A stretch of 64,000 bases of DNA from Shewanella gelidii (lineage in GTDB: Bacteria > Pseudomonadota > Gammaproteobacteria > Enterobacterales > Shewanellaceae). Shown piece after piece: positions 19,299-28,030 of this stretch. Position 1 is the stretch's first letter. Each line of letters opens with the position of its first letter. The notes beneath the pieces are model-generated. The model saw nothing but the letters and a program-made list of their open reading frames with translations. It did no database searches and had not been told where the DNA came from. The stretch lies in the NCBI RefSeq assembly GCF_014647855.1, contig NZ_BMPZ01000010.1, forward strand, positions 1 through 64,000, given 5' to 3'. A program made the translations under genes and the position numbers.

Positions 19299-20216
19299 TT
19301 ATTGCGGCAAACTAAACATAATTTCTATTAACTGTTCATCGCGCTCTACCATCAACGAAATTTCAGTTAATTCGGGTATTTGCGCCATGACTTCTAGCGC
19401 CTGCCCCATATCCGTTAAATCGTATCCATTAATCGACTTCGCCAAATCATTTCTTAAAAAGCCCGCCTGCTGAAAAAGCTTGGCGTCTTTGCCGGGGTTT
19501 AAGCGATAACCTAAAATCTGCCCCTTTCGTTTGACTGGTGAAATCGCAATAAAGTCCGTGATTTTTGTCGGGTCTGCAATCAGCTCTTCTCGAGAAGCAC
19601 TCAGCTGCTCGGCTACGCGACTATTTTTGCGTTGATCAACCCGGCTCACTTTAGGCCGAGACTTTGCTTGCTGTAACTGCTGATTCGCATTGCTTTTGCT
19701 GGTGTATTTGAGGCCATCAAGCATGAGTGTTTCATAACGACCAGAATTGGTGATGATGATACGGTCCGCATAAACTTCTTTTAGCGATGCCGAAGTCCCT
19801 TTGATTTTATCGCCTAAGCTATAGGTTTCTTGACTGCCACGAGACTCAATGACTGCCAAACCATTCTGCTCGGCAGTTGAGGCAACGACGCCGGTCAGCT
19901 GAATTGACAGTGATGTTTTTGGCGCATCTGTAATTTCCACCTCTACCGGCTTAGGCTTTGGTTTATTTGCATTGCTGTCGAGGCGGCCAAAAAGTGCAAG
20001 TTGGTTCAACTCTGAAACATTTACCTGCGCGCCTTTTTGGGCAGCACTACGTGTTGGCTCCCACGCGACGGTGGACTCCGAAATGGGTATAAGCTTCCAG
20101 GTAATTCCCGCAGCAATATAAAGCACGGCGACTAACCCAACCCCAAAAGTGACCATGCTGAGCGGTTTATGTGGTAACCCTGCCAACCTAGCCAAGAACT
20201 TATCTAATAAATCCAT
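19299..20216 (-). CDS. gspC: type II secretion protein C
   Basis: 305 aa bitopic inner-membrane protein. One membrane helix (about 18-40) is followed by a homology region (about 100-180) that contacts the secretin. The C-terminal domain (about 210-305) is PDZ-like, with the LQQAGFLRNDLAKSINGYDL core (written with its local variant). GspC determines substrate and secretin specificity. It is the first gene of the 12-gene operon C-D-E-F-G-H-I-J-K-L-M-N. The prepilin peptidase is not encoded here. Confidence 0.95.
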   Translation of the reverse strand: MDLLDKFLARLAGLPHKPLSMVTFGVGLVAVLYIAAGITWKLIPISESTVAWEPTRSAAQKGAQVNVSELNQLALFGRLDSNANKPKPKPVEVEITDAPKTSLSIQLTGVVASTAEQNGLAVIESRGSQETYSLGDKIKGTSASLKEVYADRIIITNSGRYETLMLDGLKYTSKSNANQQLQQAKSRPKVSRVDQRKNSRVAEQLSASREELIADPTKITDFIAISPVKRKGQILGYRLNPGKDAKLFQQAGFLRNDLAKSINGYDLTDMGQALEVMAQIPELTEISLMVERDEQLIEIMFSLPQ

Positions 20217-20337
20217 ATAATTTAGGACCCTCTTTACAGGCCTCTGTTCTGATTATTTTACTTAAAATTCCCTTTGCCCATGCTAACTCACACAGAGTAG
20301 CGCAACAAGCCCATTCATCGGCCAATATTGGCGGAAA

Positions 20338-20377
20338 ATGGCCGATTATGCTATATTAGCCGTCCTGCTTTCGTTGT
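20338..20377 (+). promoter_or_regulatory. candidate promoter of hslR-hslO
   Basis: TTGGCG followed after 18 bp by TATATT lies about 110 bp upstream of hslR in the intergenic space shared with gspC. This is a moderate sigma-70 match. No sigma-32 (heat shock) element is obvious by eye. Confidence 0.35.
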
Positions 20378-20471
20378 GAAGTTCGCCACCTTTTACAAAA
20401 CTAGATTTGCCGCGAGTCACATTTTTGATTGCACTTGTTCAAATTAGCAACAAAGTGCCTACGGAATTCCC

Positions 20472-20870
20472 ATGAATACTGACAAACAAAGTACAATTTG
20501 TGTCCGTTTGGACAAATGGCTTTGGGCCGCACGTTTCTATAAAACCCGTGCTATCGCCAAAGACATGATCAATGGCGGCAAGGTTCACTACAACGGTCAA
20601 CGCAGTAAATGCAGCAAAATCGTTGAAATTGGAGCCAGCATAAAGTTACGCCAAGGCTTTGATGACAAAGAGGTCGTCATCAAATCACTATCCGAGCAAA
20701 GACAAAAAGCTGCAATCGCACAGTTGCTTTATGAAGAAACGCCCCAAAGTATTGCAAAACGAGAAACTTATGCCGAAGCAAGACGACTAAATATTGCCAA
20801 CAATCCGGCACCCGATCAGAAGCCAGACAAAAAACAGCGCCGACAGCTAATACGAATTAAAGAATTTTAA
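20472..20870 (+). CDS. hslR: heat shock protein Hsp15, S4-domain ribosome recycling factor
   Basis: 132 aa. The S4 RNA-binding domain (about 10-75) begins VRLDKWLWAARFYKTRA, the family signature. Hsp15 binds free 50S subunits carrying a nascent chain after premature dissociation and helps recycle them. The tail is Lys/Arg-rich. It is 16 bp upstream of hslO, forming the same pair as in E. coli. Confidence 0.95.
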   Translation: MNTDKQSTICVRLDKWLWAARFYKTRAIAKDMINGGKVHYNGQRSKCSKIVEIGASIKLRQGFDDKEVVIKSLSEQRQKAAIAQLLYEETPQSIAKRETYAEARRLNIANNPAPDQKPDKKQRRQLIRIKEF

Positions 20871-20886
20871 ATATTGAGAGTTATAA

Positions 20887-21750
20887 ATGAGTAAAGATAA
20901 ATTACACCGCTACCTATTTGATGAAGCTGACGTGCGCGGTGAACTTGTACAACTAGACAACAGCTATCAAGAAGTCATTCAAAACCATGACTATCCAAAG
21001 GTCTTGCAAGATATATTAGGCCAATTGATGGCAGCCACGTCATTGCTCACCGCGACCCTGAAGTTTAGTGGTGACATCAGTATTCAGTTGCAAGGCGATG
21101 GTGCCGTTTCTCTCGCGGTCATTAACGGCAATAATTTGCAGCAGTTACGAGGTGTTGCTCGCTGGAATGGCGAGTTAGCCGATGACGCAGATTTACAAGC
21201 CCTGTTTGGCAAAGGATATATGGTGATAACCCTGACTCCTGACAACGGCGAACGTTATCAAGGGGTGGTAGCATTAGATAAAGCCAACCTTGCACAGTGC
21301 TTAGAAGAATATTTTATGCAATCAGAGCAATTGCCGACCGGCATTTGGTTATTTGCTGACGGCCAACAAGCTGCCGGGATGTTATTACAGATCTTGCCAA
21401 GCGAATCAGAGCATCAGCAGGACTTTGAGCATCTGGCCCAGCTCACAGGAACCATCAAGCAGCAAGAACTATTTGAGCTTGAAGCCGAAGACGTATTGCA
21501 CCGCTTATATCATCAAGAAACGGTGCGTCTGTATGAGCCTGTTGATGTAAGTTTTAAATGTACTTGCTCACGTGAGCGTAGTGCGGGTGCTATTCGCTCG
21601 GTTGCAAAAGAAGAAGTCGAAAGCATACTTGCGGAAAAAGGCAGCATAGAAATGGGCTGTGAGTACTGCAATAGCCAATATAAATTCGACTCTATAGACG
21701 TTGCAGCTATTTTCGCCGATGCTCCAAAAACAACGACTTCTCAGTCGTAA
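20887..21750 (+). CDS. hslO: redox-regulated chaperone Hsp33
   Basis: 287 aa. Hsp33 is a holdase chaperone switched on by oxidative unfolding. The C-terminal redox switch has all four zinc-binding cysteines: C225-x-C227 and C258-x2-C261. Under oxidation these form disulfides and the linker unfolds. The N-terminal substrate-binding core matches the family. The operon with hslR ends at the strong hairpin at 21772. Confidence 0.97.
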   Translation: MSKDKLHRYLFDEADVRGELVQLDNSYQEVIQNHDYPKVLQDILGQLMAATSLLTATLKFSGDISIQLQGDGAVSLAVINGNNLQQLRGVARWNGELADDADLQALFGKGYMVITLTPDNGERYQGVVALDKANLAQCLEEYFMQSEQLPTGIWLFADGQQAAGMLLQILPSESEHQQDFEHLAQLTGTIKQQELFELEAEDVLHRLYHQETVRLYEPVDVSFKCTCSRERSAGAIRSVAKEEVESILAEKGSIEMGCEYCNSQYKFDSIDVAAIFADAPKTTTSQS

Positions 21751-21771
21751 ACGTTTAAAAAACAGCAGACT

Positions 21772-21803
21772 AAAAAAAGACACCACGTGGTGTCTTTTTT
21801 TTG
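21772..21803 (+). terminator. rho-independent terminator after hslO
   Basis: The 16-bp palindrome GACACCACGTGGTGTC (21779-21794) is flanked by seven A before and eight T after. It ends the hslR-hslO transcript and, by symmetry, could also stop leftward transcription. Confidence 0.95.
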
Positions 21804-22043
21804 TAAAAATATTTTGAGATCTAGCTCACACTTCCGCAACTGGTTAAGTTACAATCACAGCGTCAATAAAGCCCTAGCGTTATCATGGCGAAGATCTCCG
21901 CAGTATCAATCTAAGAACTGAACTGCCTTGATCACAAATATAAAAATTAAATGATCAGGATCTTAACGTTCAAGGACTTAGAACTTATTTGGCGTGAAGA
22001 CCAAACCAATAACTTAACCTCGTATAGAATGGAGATATTACCT

Positions 22044-23585
22044 ATGGCGGAAGGAGTAAACCGCGTCCATCATAATCCAACCACAGCACAACTTGTTGAA
22101 TTATCACTGCTACGCGGCGAAAGTGAGCTGACAGCGAATGGTGCTTTGGTCGCAAAAACAGGTGCACGCACAGGACGTTCTCCAGGCGATCGCTTTATCG
22201 TAAAAGAAGCGAGCAGCGAAAACGATATCGAATGGGGCCCAGTAAACCGCGCATTTTCAGCCGGTGACTTTGATGCCCTATGGAAACGTGTTCAAACCTA
22301 TTTAGAAAACAAAGAGACCTTTGTTTCACAACTCGAAGTTGGCGCTGACGCTGACCACTATCAGCCAATCAATGTCACCACTGAATTTGCTTGGCACCAA
22401 TTATTTGCTCGCAATTTATTTATCGTTCCAGAAACCTTCAACCAAGCGAATAAACCCGTTTGGCAAATTGTGAACGCACCCGGTTTTGTATGTGACCCAG
22501 AGCGCGACGGGACCAGTTCAGATGCTGCCGTAATTCTTAACTTTGCCGAGCGCAAAATCTTACTTGCCGGTTTGAAATATGCGGGTGAGATGAAGAAATC
22601 GATGTTCTCGGTACAGAACTTCTTACTCCCTGCACAGGGCGTTTTGCCGATGCACTGCTCGGCAAACGTCGGTGAACAAGGCGATACCACTCTATTCTTC
22701 GGACTCTCTGGTACCGGCAAAACCACTCTCTCTGCTGATCCAAAGCGCTTTTTGATTGGTGATGATGAGCACGGCTGGGCACCTGGTGGCGTATTCAATA
22801 TCGAGGGCGGATGTTACGCCAAGTGTATCGATTTAAGCCAAAAAAACGAGCCTGTGATTTGGGACGCGATTCGCTTTGGTACCGTGCTTGAGAACGTGAC
22901 CATGGATGAGCATCGTGTGCCTGACTACAGTAACACCGACCTTACCGAAAACAGCCGTGCAGCTTATCCGCTTGAGCACATCGCTAGACGAATCGAGGCT
23001 AACTGTGGCGCAGAACCCCATGCAGTGGTGTTCCTAACCTGTGACGTCTCAGGTGTGCTACCACCAGTATCGAAGCTGACAAAAGAGCAAGCAGCGTATC
23101 ACTTCTTGTCTGGCTACACGGCAAAAGTAGGATCCACTGAAGTGGGTTCAACAGAAGCAATTCAATCAACGTTCTCGACCTGCTTTGGCGCACCATTCTT
23201 CCCGCGTCCAGCAGGCGTGTACGCGGAGCTACTCATGGAGCGTATCGAGTCATTTGGCAGCCAAGTCTATCTCGTCAATACGGGTTGGACTGGCGGCCCT
23301 TACGGGATTGGTAAGCGCTTTGATATTCCAACGACACGTGCGATTGTAGACGCAATTGTGGACGGCTCACTCAAAGATGCTGAAACTCAACATTTAGAGC
23401 AACTAAACCTCCATGTGCCAGTAAACATTCCTGGTGTGGATGCAAGTTTACTTAACCCAATCAACACCTGGGAAGATAAAGCTGCTTACGACAAATACGC
23501 GAAGCAACTTGCTCAAGCCTTTAGCGATAACTTTGCGAAGTATGATGTTTCAGATGCTATCAAATCTGCAGGTCCTAAAGTGTAA
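22044..23585 (+). CDS. pckA: phosphoenolpyruvate carboxykinase (ATP)
   Basis: 513 aa from the ATG at 22044, which has GGAG 9 bp upstream. The frame is open to 21951 but the extra 31 residues do not look like the family, and Shewanella-type PckA begins at this MAEG/MADG-type position. The enzyme converts oxaloacetate and ATP to PEP, the committing step of gluconeogenesis. The kinase P-loop is GLSGTGKTT (220-228), followed by the adenine/metal block GDDEHGW and the conserved [13 protein letters not shown]. In E. coli it also follows hslO. Confidence 0.97.
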   Translation: MAEGVNRVHHNPTTAQLVELSLLRGESELTANGALVAKTGARTGRSPGDRFIVKEASSENDIEWGPVNRAFSAGDFDALWKRVQTYLENKETFVSQLEVGADADHYQPINVTTEFAWHQLFARNLFIVPETFNQANKPVWQIVNAPGFVCDPERDGTSSDAAVILNFAERKILLAGLKYAGEMKKSMFSVQNFLLPAQGVLPMHCSANVGEQGDTTLFFGLSGTGKTTLSADPKRFLIGDDEHGWAPGGVFNIEGGCYAKCIDLSQKNEPVIWDAIRFGTVLENVTMDEHRVPDYSNTDLTENSRAAYPLEHIARRIEANCGAEPHAVVFLTCDVSGVLPPVSKLTKEQAAYHFLSGYTAKVGSTEVGSTEAIQSTFSTCFGAPFFPRPAGVYAELLMERIESFGSQVYLVNTGWTGGPYGIGKRFDIPTTRAIVDAIVDGSLKDAETQHLEQLNLHVPVNIPGVDASLLNPINTWEDKAAYDKYAKQLAQAFSDNFAKYDVSDAIKSAGPKV

Positions 23586-23611
23586 CGGTCAACAACCAAG
23601 TTGAACCGATT

Positions 23612-23648
23612 AAAATGCCAGTTGCCTTGATTGTAACTGGCATTTTTT
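23612..23648 (+). terminator. rho-independent terminator after pckA
   Basis: AATGCCAGTT pairs with AACTGGCATT across an 11-nt loop, followed by T6. It stands about 30 bp beyond the pckA stop. Confidence 0.93.
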
Positions 23649-23811
23649 GTTTCGACTCATGTCTAAGCGGTTCTGCAACTTGCTTTCGGCATCCAATTCA
23701 TCAAAGATACTTCGCAATCTTTTGGACCAATACTTGCCGTCAACGAAGGCAATGGTTAAAGAGTCAAATCAAAACGCCTAACCCTATTACCACCCTCTAG
23801 ATGGAGTCGTT

Positions 23812-25686
23812 ATGCCCGTTCTTCGCTCAATGCTCTTTTCCCGTTCGGCACTTGGTGCCACCCTAGTCACTATTGGACTAACCTTACCTGTTTTGACCGC
23901 GACCGCCACTCCACATAGCAATGAAGTAACACAGGCTCACGGCAACAGCTATGTCAATGATACGATTTTGCCACCTCTAGAGCCTTGGCAGGGAAACAGC
24001 GAACAACTGATGGTCGATGCCAATGACCCATGGGCAACACCATTTGAACAAAGCCAAGGTTTCGCGAGTCCAAACTATGACGACACGATTGCATGGCTAG
24101 ACAAACTCATTGCCACCAGCCCAATGTTAAGCAAAGTCAGTTTAGGTCTGAGTCCACAAGGACGAGATATTTGGATGATCATCGCCTCACAAGAGGGGGC
24201 AAACAGCCCTGAGACGTTGAGCCAAAACAACAAACCCACTATTTTAGTGCAAGCGGGTATTCATTCTGGCGAAATCGATGGCAAAGATGCTGGCATGATG
24301 CTGCTTCGCGATATTGTTTTTGCGAATAAACAGCACTTGCTTGCGGATGCCAATTTACTCTTCGTTCCAATCTTCAGTGTGGATGGGCACGAGCGCAGCG
24401 GTCAATACAATCGCGTCAACCAACGTGGTCCAGAAAATATGGGCTGGCGCACGACAGCGACAAACTTAAATCTAAATCGCGATTATGCAAAAGCGGATAG
24501 CCCAGAAATGCAGCATATGATCCGCGCAATCAATCGATGGAACCCAAGTCTGTATATTGACGTCCATGTCACCGATGGCATTGATTATCAATATGATCTC
24601 ACCTTAGGCTACAACTTAAAGCAAGGTCTAAGCCCAGCTAGTTATGCTTGGCTAGAGCATGCATACAAGCCCGCGATATATAGTGCGCTCACAGCAGCAG
24701 GGCACATTCCTGGAGAGCTTGTCTTTGCTAAAGACAATACCGATATCAACCAAGGCTTTTCTCTGTGGAATCCGAGTCCTCGATTTTCAAACGGCTATGG
24801 TGATGCACGCCATTTACCCACTATTTTAATTGAGAACCATAGCTTAAAACCGTTTCGTCAACGGGTATTAGCGACGTATGTCATGCTAGAAAGTACGCTG
24901 GAATTAATGGGTACTCAAGCCACGACGCTCAAGTCAGCAATCACCCAAGATAGCTACCGGTACCCGAAAACCATTACGGTAAAGTGGGGCGAAGAGCAGC
25001 AGTCTTTAGGCCGCGACTTCAAAGGCATTGATTATTCGCTCGAACACAGCCCAATTAGTGGAAACAAAATTATTCGTTGGAATGGCAAACCCAAGAGCTA
25101 TATCAACCTGCCGGTTCACAGCAATACCAAACCTTTAAAGCAAGTTTCTCGGCCAGAAGCATATTATATTCCTGCTCAGTGGCAGCAGGTAATTGAACGG
25201 CTCGATATACACGGGATCCGTATGCAAGTGCTGCAACAATCAACAAAGGTAAGCCTCAGCCAATATCGTATCGATGATTTTGAATTTCAAAGCAAAGATT
25301 ATGAAGGCCGGCAACGCGTGAGCGTCAACACAAACCTTCACACCATGACCACGACGCTGCCTGCCGGCACCGTGAAGATCAATACCAAGCAGCCACTGGG
25401 AGATTTGGCGATAATGCTGTTGGAGCCGGAATCTAGGGATTCATTACTGCAATGGGGATTTTTCAATCCCATCTTTACGCGTACTGAATATATCGAGAAT
25501 TATGCTGTAGAGCCAATGGCAGCCAAAATGCTAGCCGATGATCCTGCGCTTGCTAAAGAATTTCAACAGGCATTAGCAAATGCGTCTTTTGCCCAAGACC
25601 CAAAGGCACGCTTACGTTGGTTTTATCAACGTAGCCCTTACTATGACCAAGCCTATCTTGCCTACCCAGTTTTACGTAGTCATTAA
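23812..25686 (+). CDS. secreted M14-family zinc carboxypeptidase
   Basis: 624 aa. The N-terminus has a signal peptide (basic start, hydrophobic 14-31). The M14 zinc peptidase domain (about 85-350) shows the metal ligands H151 and E154 (HSGEIDG) and H252 (DVHVTDG). E341 in LIENHS is a plausible catalytic Glu. The C-terminal 270 residues are an extra domain without a motif I recognise. Export suggests a role in degrading peptides outside the cytoplasm, possibly as a substrate of the nearby type II system, which is inference. GGAG stands 11 bp upstream of the ATG. Confidence 0.87.
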   Translation: MPVLRSMLFSRSALGATLVTIGLTLPVLTATATPHSNEVTQAHGNSYVNDTILPPLEPWQGNSEQLMVDANDPWATPFEQSQGFASPNYDDTIAWLDKLIATSPMLSKVSLGLSPQGRDIWMIIASQEGANSPETLSQNNKPTILVQAGIHSGEIDGKDAGMMLLRDIVFANKQHLLADANLLFVPIFSVDGHERSGQYNRVNQRGPENMGWRTTATNLNLNRDYAKADSPEMQHMIRAINRWNPSLYIDVHVTDGIDYQYDLTLGYNLKQGLSPASYAWLEHAYKPAIYSALTAAGHIPGELVFAKDNTDINQGFSLWNPSPRFSNGYGDARHLPTILIENHSLKPFRQRVLATYVMLESTLELMGTQATTLKSAITQDSYRYPKTITVKWGEEQQSLGRDFKGIDYSLEHSPISGNKIIRWNGKPKSYINLPVHSNTKPLKQVSRPEAYYIPAQWQQVIERLDIHGIRMQVLQQSTKVSLSQYRIDDFEFQSKDYEGRQRVSVNTNLHTMTTTLPAGTVKINTKQPLGDLAIMLLEPESRDSLLQWGFFNPIFTRTEYIENYAVEPMAAKMLADDPALAKEFQQALANASFAQDPKARLRWFYQRSPYYDQAYLAYPVLRSH

Positions 25687-25692
25687 ACCGAT

Positions 25693-25743
25693 ATGAACAG
25701 CAGAAAAAGCGGCTCGTACCTCAAAGCTTTTTCTGCTGTTCAT
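25693..25743. repeat. 18-bp perfect inverted repeat between convergent genes
   Basis: ATGAACAGCAGAAAAAGC (25693-25710) and its exact reverse complement (25726-25743) flank a 15-nt loop. It lies 6 bp after the M14 peptidase stop and 37 bp before the methyltransferase stop. It probably acts as a transcript-ending hairpin for both, though neither side has a distal T-tract. Confidence 0.85.
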
Positions 25744-25779
25744 GGCCTTCACCGGTCAAGCACGTTAACGCGTAGCTAA

Positions 25780-26550
25780 TTACTCAGGCTTTTTAGCCCG
25801 CAAAGCATAAGTCAATGGAATGGCTTGTTCTTGATGGAGCCAGGCATACCTGCCTTCAGCCACTTCAACGAGCCCTTCAAAGCAATTATATGGGCTATAG
25901 TCATATTCTTGTACGCTTTGAATATTTAAGCCTGCCTGTATTAACGCATTGATGACTTCAGAAATGGGGTGGGACCAAGTCGCTGTTGTATGTTTTTCAT
26001 CATTGGCATTTTCGGTGTAGGTCACTTCTGTTTCAATGTCTGGTTCTGCGTGTGAAAAGTAGCGATAACCTTCAAACACCGCTTGAAGTGGATGAAACTC
26101 TACCATGTAGAACTCTCCCCCAGGTTTCAAGCTCGCGGCAATGACTTCAGCCCATTGTCGCAAATCAGGTAACCAACACAACGCACCATAAGATGTATAC
26201 ACTAGATCAAATTGTGTTTGTATGTACTGACGACATTGATACACATCACTTGCAACAAATGTGGCATCTAGTTTCGCCTTCTGCGCCAGTTCTTGTGCAT
26301 AGCCTATGGCGGCAGGAGATAAATCAACACCTGTGACTTTGGCTCCGAGCCTCGCCCAAGACAAGGTATCTAATCCAAAATGGCACTGGAGGTGCAATAA
26401 GCTTTTTCCTGCAACGGCCAGCTCACGACACTCTATCTCTTGCAGTGAACTCGCCCCCTGTAAAAAGCCATCAACATCATAAAAACGAGAAGCCTTATGG
26501 ATCTCAGTCCGCTTATCCCACGCTTGCTGATTCACTTGCAAATAATCCAT
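25780..26550 (-). CDS. class I SAM-dependent methyltransferase
   Basis: 256 aa from the ATG at 26550, with GGGAG 5 bp upstream; six further codons are open before it. SAM-binding motif I is LLHLQCHFGLDTLSWARLGA and motif II contains VTGVDLSPAAIGYA, with FDLVYTSYGALCWLPD as the motif-III-like segment. This is a Methyltransf_11/25 type of unknown substrate. The C-terminal half (about 150-240) has no recognised motif. It is monocistronic. Confidence 0.82.
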   Translation of the reverse strand: MDYLQVNQQAWDKRTEIHKASRFYDVDGFLQGASSLQEIECRELAVAGKSLLHLQCHFGLDTLSWARLGAKVTGVDLSPAAIGYAQELAQKAKLDATFVASDVYQCRQYIQTQFDLVYTSYGALCWLPDLRQWAEVIAASLKPGGEFYMVEFHPLQAVFEGYRYFSHAEPDIETEVTYTENANDEKHTTATWSHPISEVINALIQAGLNIQSVQEYDYSPYNCFEGLVEVAEGRYAWLHQEQAIPLTYALRAKKPE

Positions 26551-26787
26551 ACCATCTCCCTTCATCACAATGAATTTAGCCTAATGACGAATTACACGAA
26601 TTTCTAGCTAAAAACTTAACTTAATTTGTAAAAATTACACAGGCACGTGAATCCAACAACCAGAACAACACAAAAAATCAATATAAAACAATAAGTTAAA
26701 TTTTGGCATAAAATTCGCTATTCAGGAAGAATTAATCTGATACATGTTGTGATAGACACTAGACTTCGCCCTAAAAGGAATATAAGA

Positions 26788-27486
26788 ATGAAACTTAAAC
26801 TCGCTGCAGTTGCACTAACAAGCCTATTCATGGGCGGTTGTATTATTAATGTAAATGCAACAGATTCAGGCCCTCTTGAACATGAACAAAGAACCTTAAC
26901 GCTCACTGCGGCTGAAGCGTCACAACTCATTGCAACAACAGAAGCTGGCAGCTTACAAATAGAAGGGCGTGATCATATTGATCAAGTCATCGTCACTGCA
27001 GATATTCACTATTATGACTTAGATGATGTTCAACTTACCCTCAAACAATCTGCCGATACAATAAAGCTAAATGCTGGTTTCGACTCAAGCTTTTCGATGG
27101 GGAATTCGCCCTACATCAATCTCACCGTACAAGTGCCGAGCCACTTAAAGCTCAATATTGATGACGGCTCAGGCTCTATTCAAGTCGTGGGCATGAATAG
27201 CGACATCACCATTGAAGATGGTTCAGGCTCTATTGAAGTTCAAGGTGGCAAAACAATCGCCATTGATGATGGCTCTGGCTCCATTCGCGTTCGCCAGGTA
27301 TCTGGTGATGTCAACATTCAAGACGGCTCAGGCAGCCTAAGCGTTCACAATGCTCAAGGCCTTGTCACCATAGACGATGGTTCTGGGTCAATCGATGTTG
27401 AGCATGCTGGTGGGCTGCACATCATCGAATCTGGCTCTGGCAGCTTGAGTTTTGATCATATCTCTGGAGCCGTTAGCATCGATTAA
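26788..27486 (+). CDS. lipoprotein with DGSGS beta-solenoid repeats
   Basis: 232 aa from the ATG at 26788, preceded by AAGGA. The lipobox is LFMGGC, so the mature protein should start at a lipidated Cys18. After a strand-rich region come six repeats of about 18 residues, each starting DGSGS (the last SGSGS), spanning about residues 126-232. The alternating hydrophobic pattern in each repeat fits a right-handed beta-helix, similar to DUF4097-type proteins. The repeats end exactly at the stop codon. Function unknown; surface or periplasmic exposure is inferred from the lipobox. Confidence 0.85.
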   Translation: MKLKLAAVALTSLFMGGCIINVNATDSGPLEHEQRTLTLTAAEASQLIATTEAGSLQIEGRDHIDQVIVTADIHYYDLDDVQLTLKQSADTIKLNAGFDSSFSMGNSPYINLTVQVPSHLKLNIDDGSGSIQVVGMNSDITIEDGSGSIEVQGGKTIAIDDGSGSIRVRQVSGDVNIQDGSGSLSVHNAQGLVTIDDGSGSIDVEHAGGLHIIESGSGSLSFDHISGAVSID

Positions 27487-27701
27487 GCACCGCGCAATCC
27501 ACCAGCAAAAGGCTTCGAGCTTGTAGGGTTCTGAATCAACCTCAACTCATCTCTTCCCGACGCAGAGCTTTTCGAACCTTGCATAGAAAATGCTGGCTCG
27601 TTAAGCTTCTGCCCTTTTATCTTCAACGGTTTAATCACGCGATACATCTTAGCTTTTGTCCCAAATTTGTTGATGGGAAGCCACTGCAACATCGTTTTCA
27701 C
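27483..27701 (-). CDS. small open frame of doubtful coding status
   Basis: 72 aa with a basic, low-complexity composition and no recognised domain. It lies downstream of the GIY-YIG gene on the same strand and overlaps the lipoprotein stop by 4 bp. The C-terminal half (ASGRDELRLIQNPTSSKPFA region) recalls translated intergenic repeats seen in related genomes rather than a folded protein. That comparison is from memory and unverified. No convincing ribosome site precedes it. Confidence 0.25.
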   Translation of the reverse strand: MKTMLQWLPINKFGTKAKMYRVIKPLKIKGQKLNEPAFSMQGSKSSASGRDELRLIQNPTSSKPFAGGLRGA

Positions 27702-27741
27702 GGGATCACTTCCTTACACTTTAACAGCACCCTCAGTGGTA

Positions 27742-28026
27742 CTAAGTCGTTTTTTGATTGTGATTTTGATGAAGATTGATCAAAGCAAGCTTACTTGAGC
27801 GAGATAATTTTTTAATCGCAATTTCCCGTTTTAAAGCTGCACTGCGATCTTCGGCAACCTCTTGGTACATCAATTTCAAGGGGCCTTTGCCTTTTAAAAA
27901 CTTGGCGGCTTTCACTCCACCGCTTTCATGCTCTTTAAAGCGGCGTTCAACATCTGTGGTAACGCCTGTGTATAAATGTCCATGACAACAGCGGATGATG
28001 TACACGTACCAAGCCGAAGTCTTCAT
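27742..28026 (-). CDS. GIY-YIG domain protein (UPF0213/YhbQ type)
   Basis: 94 aa from the ATG at 28026 (AGG 3 bp upstream); five further codons are open before it. The GIY-YIG core is visible as WYVYIIRC ... LYTGVTTDVERRFKEH, with the catalytic Arg and Tyr, and KREIAIKKL near the end. Small solo GIY-YIG proteins of this type have DNase activity in some reports, but their cellular role is unclear. Its start overlaps the end of the oligopeptidase B frame, so it is probably cotranscribed. Confidence 0.9.
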   Translation of the reverse strand: MKTSAWYVYIIRCCHGHLYTGVTTDVERRFKEHESGGVKAAKFLKGKGPLKLMYQEVAEDRSAALKREIAIKKLSRSSKLALINLHQNHNQKTT

Positions 28027-28030
28027 TGAC

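Noticed and set aside
22361..22798. Antisense open frames in pckA
   Set aside because: They mirror the highly conserved pckA frame and have no ribosome site or family match.
26788..27486. RTX calcium-binding repeats
   Set aside because: Repeats are 18 residues of DGSGS type, not GGxGxDxUx nonapeptides.
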